Positions 1 through 5,137 of a stretch of 7,499 bases of DNA are shown piece by piece. Under the pieces are notes generated by a model, which had not been told where the DNA came from, made no database searches, and was given only the letters and a program-made list of their open reading frames with translations. The stretch spans positions 1 to 7,499 of the forward strand of contig CAZGKX010000086.1 in the NCBI GenBank assembly GCA_964525945.1, given 5' to 3'. The position numbers and the translations under genes were made by a program. Numbering within the stretch: the stretch's first letter is position 1; each line of letters begins with the position of its first letter. The DNA is from CAZGKX01 sp964525945 (lineage in GTDB: Bacteria; Pseudomonadota; Gammaproteobacteria; Legionellales; Legionellaceae).

Positions 1-179
1 AGTCCCGCGCTAAGGCCGGCGCCGGTAGGAAGGAAATCCACGAAGTCGCCGTCCGGTAATTCAAAACGCTCCACCTTATCAACTGGAGCACGTTCATGCC
101 GCGCCAATGTGGCGAAGCACGTTTGCGCATGGGTGTTTGTTAACCACCAGGCTGGTTTAAAATCACTTTTGATGATCAT
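1..179 (-). CDS. yheT: YheT-like alpha/beta-fold hydrolase, N-terminal part (cut by left edge)
   Basis: Only the first 59 codons are in the window; the frame runs open through the left edge. The start resembles E. coli YheT and other COG0429 alpha/beta hydrolases: an F-x-P-x-W-W-L opening, then N-T-H-A-Q-T (residues 15-20, compare N-C-H-L-Q-T), then E-L-P-D-G-D-F-V-D (residues 40-48), which is nearly identical to the E. coli stretch. Family members are predicted esterases with a Ser-Asp-His triad; those residues lie outside the window, so activity cannot be judged. The ATG overlaps the hemE stop as ATGA (179-176). I see no clear Shine-Dalgarno sequence, so translation is probably coupled to hemE and the two genes share a transcript. 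The family call is confident, but the substrate is unknown. Confidence 0.85.
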   Translation of the reverse strand, partial: MIIKSDFKPAWWLTNTHAQTCFATLARHERAPVDKVERFELPDGDFVDFLPTGAGLSAG

Positions 180-1243
180 GAAGACGCCAAATGGTAATCA
201 GGGCTAAATTCATGCACAGCATCAACCATCGCGGTCACATGCTCTGGTGGTACATCAGGCGTGATACCATGGCCTAAATTAAAAATCAGGCCGGAACCTG
301 GTCCATAAGCATCCAAAACCTGTTTGACGTGACGACGGATGCAAAATGGGGATGTTAATAAAATAGTAGGGTCAAGATTACCTTGCAATGCCACTTGATG
401 CCCTACATCAGCGCGGGCTTTGCTGAGATCACACGTCCAATCTACACCCAACGCATCACAACCTGTTTCGGCCAGCGGCAGCAACCATTGCCCCCCGCCT
501 TTGGTAAATAAAACAATGGGGATATGTGGGTGCTTGATTTTCAAATGCGCAACAATCATTTTCATATAAGTTAAAGAAAACGCTTGGTAATTAGGCGTGG
601 ATAAAATGCCGCCCCAGGTATCAAAGATCATTAACGCATTGACGCCGGCTTGCACTTGTTCATCCAAATAATCACAAACCGTAATGGCTAATTTATGCAG
701 CAATCGATGCATGGCTTCGGGTTCGTTGTACATCAACGGCAACACCCGCTTAAAATCACGCGTACTTTGCCCTTCGACCATATAACATGCCAGCGTCCAA
801 GGGCTGCCGGAAAAACCGATCAACGGCAAATGTTGCGGCATTTCTTGACGAATCAAACGCACAGCATCCATGACATAGCCAAGTTCATCCCGCACCGAGA
901 GAAACGGCAGAGCATCAATCGCCGCGGGTCCATGTAAAGGTTGAGAAAAGCGAGGCCCCTCACCTTCCTCAAACGACAACCCTAACCCCATTGCATCAGG
1001 AATGGTCAGAATGTCTGAAAACAAGATAGCTGCATCCAAAGCAAAACGTCGTAAAGGCTGCAATGTCACCTCACAAGCCAGTTCAGGATTTTTGCATAAA
1101 CTTAAAAAATCACCCGCTTGTGCGCGCACTTGTCGGTACTCCGGCAAATAGCGCCCAGCTTGTCGCATGATCCAAACAGGTGTTCGCGACACCGGTTGAC
1201 GGTGAATGCTTTGCATAAATACGGAATTGGAAATATCGGTCAT
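176..1243 (-). CDS. hemE: Uroporphyrinogen decarboxylase
   Basis: HemE removes the four acetate carboxyl groups of uroporphyrinogen III to give coproporphyrinogen III in cytoplasmic heme synthesis. The 355-residue product has the usual length (about 354 in E. coli). Visible signatures are RQAGRYLPEYR (27-37, substrate-binding arginines), F-S-D (75-77, with the catalytic Asp77), G-F-S-G-S-P-W-T followed by Tyr154, F-D-T-W-G-G (207-212), and F-N-L-G-H-G (321-326, with conserved His325). The frame stays open upstream to 1360, but homology begins at M-T-D-I (1243) and a TATAAT box lies inside the longer version, so 1243 is preferred. An ATG two codons upstream (1249) is the only serious rival. 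No good Shine-Dalgarno sequence precedes either. The gene is followed by the yheT-like gene with a 4-bp overlap. Nothing suggests loss of function. Confidence 0.97.
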   Translation of the reverse strand: MTDISNSVFMQSIHRQPVSRTPVWIMRQAGRYLPEYRQVRAQAGDFLSLCKNPELACEVTLQPLRRFALDAAILFSDILTIPDAMGLGLSFEEGEGPRFSQPLHGPAAIDALPFLSVRDELGYVMDAVRLIRQEMPQHLPLIGFSGSPWTLACYMVEGQSTRDFKRVLPLMYNEPEAMHRLLHKLAITVCDYLDEQVQAGVNALMIFDTWGGILSTPNYQAFSLTYMKMIVAHLKIKHPHIPIVLFTKGGGQWLLPLAETGCDALGVDWTCDLSKARADVGHQVALQGNLDPTILLTSPFCIRRHVKQVLDAYGPGSGLIFNLGHGITPDVPPEHVTAMVDAVHEFSPDYHLASS

Positions 1244-1273
1244 AACCATTGCATAAATAAGACGGAATAAATG

Positions 1274-1302
1274 ATTATACCACATGAGTTTATGCTTACT
1301 AA
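1274..1302 (-). promoter_or_regulatory. Candidate sigma70 promoter for hemE
   Basis: On the minus strand a perfect TATAAT lies at 1279-1274. Seventeen bases upstream is TTAGTA (1302-1297), which matches TTGACA at only three of six positions. Transcription would start near 1267, giving a leader of about 20-25 nt before the hemE ATG at 1243. The -10 box is convincing; the -35 is weak. This would let hemE be expressed independently of the lipoprotein-channel genes upstream. Confidence 0.5.
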
Positions 1303-1303
1303 A

Positions 1304-1319
1304 CCTCGTCGTTACGAGG
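1304..1319 (-). repeat. Short perfect inverted repeat upstream of the hemE promoter
   Basis: CCTCGT and ACGAGG form a perfect 6-bp stem around a 4-base loop. On the minus strand it is followed by only three T residues (TTTAG). It lies 58 bp past the channel gene stop and next to the -35 region of hemE. It could be a weak terminator for the lipoprotein-channel transcript or a protein-binding site. The short T run argues against an efficient intrinsic terminator. Confidence 0.35.
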
Positions 1320-1376
1320 GGTGCACTCAAACAGATGCAGCGGGCAAGGCATTTAACCACTGCCCCATTTAGTCGG

Positions 1377-3596
1377 CTATGAAAATTTTATGGAAATGTC
1401 TTGTTGTTTCAGGGCTTCAACCAATGAAGTGTTGATTTCACTGGTCACAATATGTTTGATATCCACGTCTTTGATCACACACCATAACACCAAAATTGCA
1501 AATTGCAATCCCGAAGGAAATAACGTTGGTTCAAACAACACCACGGGATTATGAGGAGAATGGTGGATAATTTGACTGTTTTTAGAAATCGTATCCAAGA
1601 TGATTTTCTTGGCGCGCTCAACATCCTCGCTATTCGCTAAAACAAACGATGTTTTTACGCGCCAATATTTGTTATTGCGAAACGTGTAATTGGCAATTGT
1701 TTTATTGATTAAATACGAATTTGGGATCATCACATCGGTTTGTTCTAATGTTGTAATCTGGGTGGACAAGATTCTAATTTTTTTAATGAATCCTTCTATG
1801 GTGTCCACCACTACATGATCACCAGGCCGAACTGTTTTGTTGACCAAAATAATAATCCCGCTCACAAAATCGTTAGCAATATTTTGCAAACCAAACCCAA
1901 TACCAACCGACAAGGCTCCAGCCACGATTGCAAACCCGGTAAAATTAACACCGGCAATGAGCAAACCTAGAAGCAAGCCTATCGCGAAAAAAACATACGT
2001 GATTAATGTAGCAATGCTGACTTGTCTATCCGTTTCCCCTTCTAAGGTGTGACGATGGGCAACGTAAGTGGCCACCACCCTTCCTATCATTAACACGGTA
2101 CAAAAAACCATGATCCCCCTCACGATTCGCACAGGGATAAGTGAAACATTAGCAATGGCAATGCCATTTTTCATATAAAAATAAATCAAATCAATATAGT
2201 AGTCAGGTATATTCCAGAGGGTTAATAATAGAAAAAATCCCCACAATACCACAGCAACATTTAAAATCATTTTTACCACAAACAATTCAATTAATTTTTT
2301 ATCTGATTTCACGCCTAGCGCTTCACGCAAGCGCCTGGAAATAGGTTGGCTTGCATCATTTAATCTTGCATAAAAAAAGCTTAAATGCTGCGTTATTTTG
2401 CTGACAACAAAAACAACCAATACCGTGGCCATGAGCTTAGGAATAAAAAACATGACAAAATTTTGATACCCCGTCCAATTCAAAAGGATTAAAAAAATCA
2501 AAAGCGTAAACCATATAAATTTAACGCTATACAGCGACCATTTAGACATTTTTTTAGAAAAATATAGTGCAAAAACAAGGGAACAAACGTTAAAAAATGA
2601 AACCATCAGGACAGTGAAAAAAAGAATGCGATTTTGCACAATGGCATCGTTTGAAATAGGCTGGCCCCGAGCTAAAATAACCGCAACGATACCCATAAAC
2701 AAAATAAATAATAATACATGGATATTTTTCATCAAACGCGACAATCGTTTAACATCCTGGATTTCCGTTACGAACACAGCAAGATACAACTTAATGAGAA
2801 ACAAGGCCGACAAATAGAGAAACAAAGCATCTGTCAGTAACGCATGGCTAGGGATCGGTGCAACATACCACAAGAGACCATGAATAAATAAACTCATGCA
2901 ACCAAAAAAAGTAATAAACGGCAGCCACATTTTGCACAAGCGCACTAACGCTTGATTTTTAATTCGAAAAAGATAAATGCAAACAAATGTAAACCCCATT
3001 GAAAATAAAACAGCCACGCAGATCACAATAGGTAAAACAATTAATTTCGAGAAATCAAATTGGTCAGCGCCGCTATAACGCTGAAAAATCTGCGGATTAA
3101 TGCTTGCTCGCGCAACCATCAAAGGATTAAATTTTTGCCACTGCGTATCCGCCCGCGCTAAGATATCTTGGGCATTAAAGCTAATCAGATGCTGGTTTAT
3201 TTTTTTTTGCATGCCTTTCGTGCGATAAATAACATATTCACAGGTTACTAATTGGGTCACGGACTGTTTTTTTTCATTGTTCAAATAGTTGATGGGGCCG
3301 TGCCCTGTATCAGGAAGCACGCCTTGCATTTCTTTCAGCAACGGCTCTAATTGAGCCAATTGTTCTCTGCTATTTTTTACACAGGTTTCGGCTGCAGTTT
3401 GCAGTACGAACAAAAAACGGTTGGCTTGAAACACTTCGCCATAAGCAACCTCATTTTTTGACAGCAATTGGTCGATGCGTTGAATTTTTTCGAGCGCAAG
3501 AGACGCGTCGAAGGTATTGGCTTGGACAGCCGCCAAGCCAATGGTTGTTACAAATAAGCTCCAACAAAACAGTAGAACAACGTGCCATTTCACCAT
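1377..3596 (-). CDS. Large MscS-family (MscK-like) mechanosensitive channel
   Basis: This is predicted to be an inner-membrane channel that opens under membrane tension and releases solutes during hypo-osmotic shock. The 739-residue product starts with a signal peptide (1-26, likely cleavage after V-Q-A) and a periplasmic segment to about 183. About ten hydrophobic segments follow between roughly 185 and 550, then the pore helix and beta domain typical of MscS. The pore helix contains G-I-G-F-G-L-Q-N-I-A-N-D-F-V-S-G (565-580); GIGFGLQ is the MscK-type version. R-P-G-D-H-V-V-V-D (590-598) and V-M-I-P-N-S (622-627) follow. It is longer than MscS (286 residues) and shorter than MscK (1120). The ATG directly abuts the lipoprotein stop (TAAATG) with a poor Shine-Dalgarno sequence, suggesting re-initiation. 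A run of nine A residues lies in the coding strand (3200-3208). Potassium dependence cannot be inferred. Confidence 0.9.
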   Translation of the reverse strand: MVKWHVVLLFCWSLFVTTIGLAAVQANTFDASLALEKIQRIDQLLSKNEVAYGEVFQANRFLFVLQTAAETCVKNSREQLAQLEPLLKEMQGVLPDTGHGPINYLNNEKKQSVTQLVTCEYVIYRTKGMQKKINQHLISFNAQDILARADTQWQKFNPLMVARASINPQIFQRYSGADQFDFSKLIVLPIVICVAVLFSMGFTFVCIYLFRIKNQALVRLCKMWLPFITFFGCMSLFIHGLLWYVAPIPSHALLTDALFLYLSALFLIKLYLAVFVTEIQDVKRLSRLMKNIHVLLFILFMGIVAVILARGQPISNDAIVQNRILFFTVLMVSFFNVCSLVFALYFSKKMSKWSLYSVKFIWFTLLIFLILLNWTGYQNFVMFFIPKLMATVLVVFVVSKITQHLSFFYARLNDASQPISRRLREALGVKSDKKLIELFVVKMILNVAVVLWGFFLLLTLWNIPDYYIDLIYFYMKNGIAIANVSLIPVRIVRGIMVFCTVLMIGRVVATYVAHRHTLEGETDRQVSIATLITYVFFAIGLLLGLLIAGVNFTGFAIVAGALSVGIGFGLQNIANDFVSGIIILVNKTVRPGDHVVVDTIEGFIKKIRILSTQITTLEQTDVMIPNSYLINKTIANYTFRNNKYWRVKTSFVLANSEDVERAKKIILDTISKNSQIIHHSPHNPVVLFEPTLFPSGLQFAILVLWCVIKDVDIKHIVTSEINTSLVEALKQQDISIKFS

Positions 3597-4673
3597 TTAA
3601 CTTACCGTAAACACAGGCAATATACTCTTTATTTCGCCTTGGTAAATACCCATAAGAATTCCGAGAATATTTAATATCTCCTTGGAATCAAAATCCTCAT
3701 CGGCAATATAGAACCAATAATCACGGTAGCGCACATGAAGCTGGCCGTTGCTAGGAGGAACAAGGCTATAACGAATCCGCATTTGCCCGACAGTGATTTT
3801 GTGCCAATCAAATACTTTTCCATCTTTGGTGTACGTTTGGGGCACTAATTTTCTCGTCACGTCGTTTTTAGGTAAATCCACACCTTTGGACAAATAATTA
3901 AAAACCCCTAATAAGGTTCGAGTTTGCGCAAAAATTTGATTTTGGGGATGGTGCGCGGAGGGCTCACTCACAATGATGAAGTAAGGTGTGGCTGCTGTTA
4001 CACCATGTTTAGCAAAAACAACACGTTGCTGGGGTGTTAATTCTTGGTAACGAGGAATAAGCAGTTTTATTGCAAAGTGGTCGTCCACTTTATCACTTAA
4101 TACTTCTAAATTATCGCGGTGTTGCAAATCACGGAATATCAAACCTATTGCTTGAAATTCTTTGTATTTTGGTGGGCGGGATGAGGTGGTTCGCGACGCT
4201 AAAGAAGCATTGTCCAAACGACCTAAACGTTGCACCAATAGACGAAAAACTTCATTCACCCCCCACCCTGCACGCAGCAACATGTAAACCACACTGAGAT
4301 CAACGGGTGTCAGTAATTTGGTGATGTAATCGGCCCCTTGCAAGGGCGTGTAGGTAATGGTGGGCGATTCCGAAGTGCTTACGTTGCCATCCCCCGTTGC
4401 TAAAATAGCAGGGGGGGCGATTGAATTGTTAGCAAGGGATACGTCCAAGCTGCGACTGAAATTAAATTGAGCCACAATATTGTTCACGCTTAAAAAATAA
4501 GGGCTGTCCGTATAGCGTAAACGCACAATATTGAGCAACATTTGTTGGTTATCACTGTATTGCAGAGAATTGTTATAACTTATACGATCGGGGGGGAGTT
4601 GGGTGGCGCCAAAATGAGAACAGGACGTCATAAAAAATACCGACACCAAACATGAAACCAACCTATTTTTCAT
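3597..4673 (-). CDS. Predicted lipoprotein of a conserved unnamed family
   Basis: The function is unknown. The 358-residue product begins with a lipoprotein-type signal: basic M-K-N-R, a hydrophobic stretch, and a lipobox-like M-T-S-C with Cys18 as the probable lipidated residue. The body resembles, from memory, conserved hypothetical proteins of other proteobacteria that share L-L-N-I-V-R-L-R-Y (46-54), a PTITYTPLQG-like segment (104-113), L-L-T-P (120-123), a central R-T-x-L-L-G-V-F-N-Y-L-S stretch (252-262), D-G-K-V-F-D-W (284-290), and Y-R-D-Y-W-F-Y-I (316-323) followed by D-x-D-S-K. There is no transmembrane segment beyond the signal. AGGGA four bases before the ATG serves as ribosome binding site. 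It is first in a unit with the channel gene, with zero spacing, so the two may act together in the envelope. Membrane choice (inner or outer) is not settled: the residue after Cys is Ser, which would favour outer-membrane sorting. Confidence 0.8.
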   Translation of the reverse strand: MKNRLVSCLVSVFFMTSCSHFGATQLPPDRISYNNSLQYSDNQQMLLNIVRLRYTDSPYFLSVNNIVAQFNFSRSLDVSLANNSIAPPAILATGDGNVSTSESPTITYTPLQGADYITKLLTPVDLSVVYMLLRAGWGVNEVFRLLVQRLGRLDNASLASRTTSSRPPKYKEFQAIGLIFRDLQHRDNLEVLSDKVDDHFAIKLLIPRYQELTPQQRVVFAKHGVTAATPYFIIVSEPSAHHPQNQIFAQTRTLLGVFNYLSKGVDLPKNDVTRKLVPQTYTKDGKVFDWHKITVGQMRIRYSLVPPSNGQLHVRYRDYWFYIADEDFDSKEILNILGILMGIYQGEIKSILPVFTVS

Positions 4674-4677
4674 TATG

Positions 4678-4702
4678 TCCCTATCATCGAAAAGTTAGTA
4701 TA
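4678..4702 (-). promoter_or_regulatory. Candidate -10 box and ribosome binding site of the lipoprotein-channel unit
   Basis: TATACT at 4702-4697 on the minus strand matches the sigma70 -10 consensus at five of six positions. It would start transcription about 17 nt before the ATG at 4673. AGGGA at 4682-4678 is the ribosome binding site. I find no recognisable -35 at 16-18 bp spacing, so this promoter may need an activator. A 5-bp inverted repeat (GTTAG and CTAAC, 4694-4709) overlaps the -10 box and could be an operator. Confidence 0.4.
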
Positions 4703-4718
4703 CCCTAACAAATTTCAT

Positions 4719-4747
4719 TTGGAGGGTAAAGCAATACATGGAATAAT
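4719..4747 (+). promoter_or_regulatory. Candidate sigma70 promoter for folB
   Basis: TTGGAG (4719-4724) and AATAAT (4742-4747) are separated by 17 bp. They match the -35 and -10 consensus at three and five of six positions. The predicted start near 4754 gives a leader of about 40 nt. GAGGAA at 4785-4790, five bases before the ATG, is a good ribosome binding site and fixes the start at 4796. Confidence 0.4.
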
Positions 4748-4795
4748 TTATAAGCCCCAGCGACGTCGTTTGCGTCCATTTATCGAGGAAAATGT

Positions 4796-5137
4796 ATGTC
4801 AGATCAACTGATTATCTCTGCTTTAAAAATTGAAACGCAAATTGGTGTTCACAATTGGGAACAACGCATTCGCCAACCATTGTTATTGGACATCATCATT
4901 GCGCTGGATGTTCAAAATTGCAATGACGATATTGCAAACACGGTAAATTATTCAAGCCTGTGCGAAGACATCACCCATTATGTGGAATCAAATTCTTTTT
5001 TACTGATAGAAACCGTTGCTGAACAGGTAGCCCAACGTATTAAGGATATGTTTCACATTGAAAAAATTACCGTCACGGTGAGCAAACCCCATGCCATAAA
5101 AAATGCGGGCAATATCAGTATAACTGTGAACCGCTAA
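4796..5137 (+). CDS. folB: Dihydroneopterin aldolase
   Basis: FolB cleaves 7,8-dihydroneopterin to 6-hydroxymethyl-7,8-dihydropterin and glycolaldehyde in cytoplasmic folate synthesis, working as an octamer. The 113-residue product aligns along its length with E. coli FolB. It has I-G-V-H-N-W-E-Q (16-23) containing the conserved Glu22, V-N-Y (50-52) with substrate-contact Tyr52, L-I-E-T-V-A-E (70-76) with pterin-anchoring Glu72, and V-S-K-P (95-98) with catalytic Lys97. A clear ribosome binding site supports the ATG at 4796. It is the only plus-strand gene here and is not next to folK or other folate genes. It diverges from the lipoprotein gene and converges on the ATPase gene, with the last 23 bp shared. 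It ends shortly after the final beta strand, a little shorter than the E. coli protein. Confidence 0.95.
   Translation: MSDQLIISALKIETQIGVHNWEQRIRQPLLLDIIIALDVQNCNDDIANTVNYSSLCEDITHYVESNSFLLIETVAEQVAQRIKDMFHIEKITVTVSKPHAIKNAGNISITVNR

Noticed and set aside
695..937. Plus-strand open frame inside hemE
   Set aside because: Antisense shadow of a strongly conserved gene, with no homology that I recognise; the same holds for plus-strand frames at 1837-2052, 2614-2817, 4070-4297, 6328-6519, 6841-7083 and 7144-7458.
1244..1360. Longer hemE version starting at 1360 (39 extra N-terminal residues)
   Set aside because: The extra residues do not resemble HemE, and the stretch contains a TATAAT promoter and a hairpin, so it is leader DNA.
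1342..1365. Inverted repeat GGGCA/TGCCC just past the channel gene as a terminator
   Set aside because: The stem is five pairs with a 14-base loop and no T run follows on the minus strand.
3200..3208. Nine-A run (coding strand) in the channel gene as a programmed frameshift or phase switch
   Set aside because: It encodes an ordinary K-K stretch in an AT-rich gene, the frame is intact, and no alternative product is evident.
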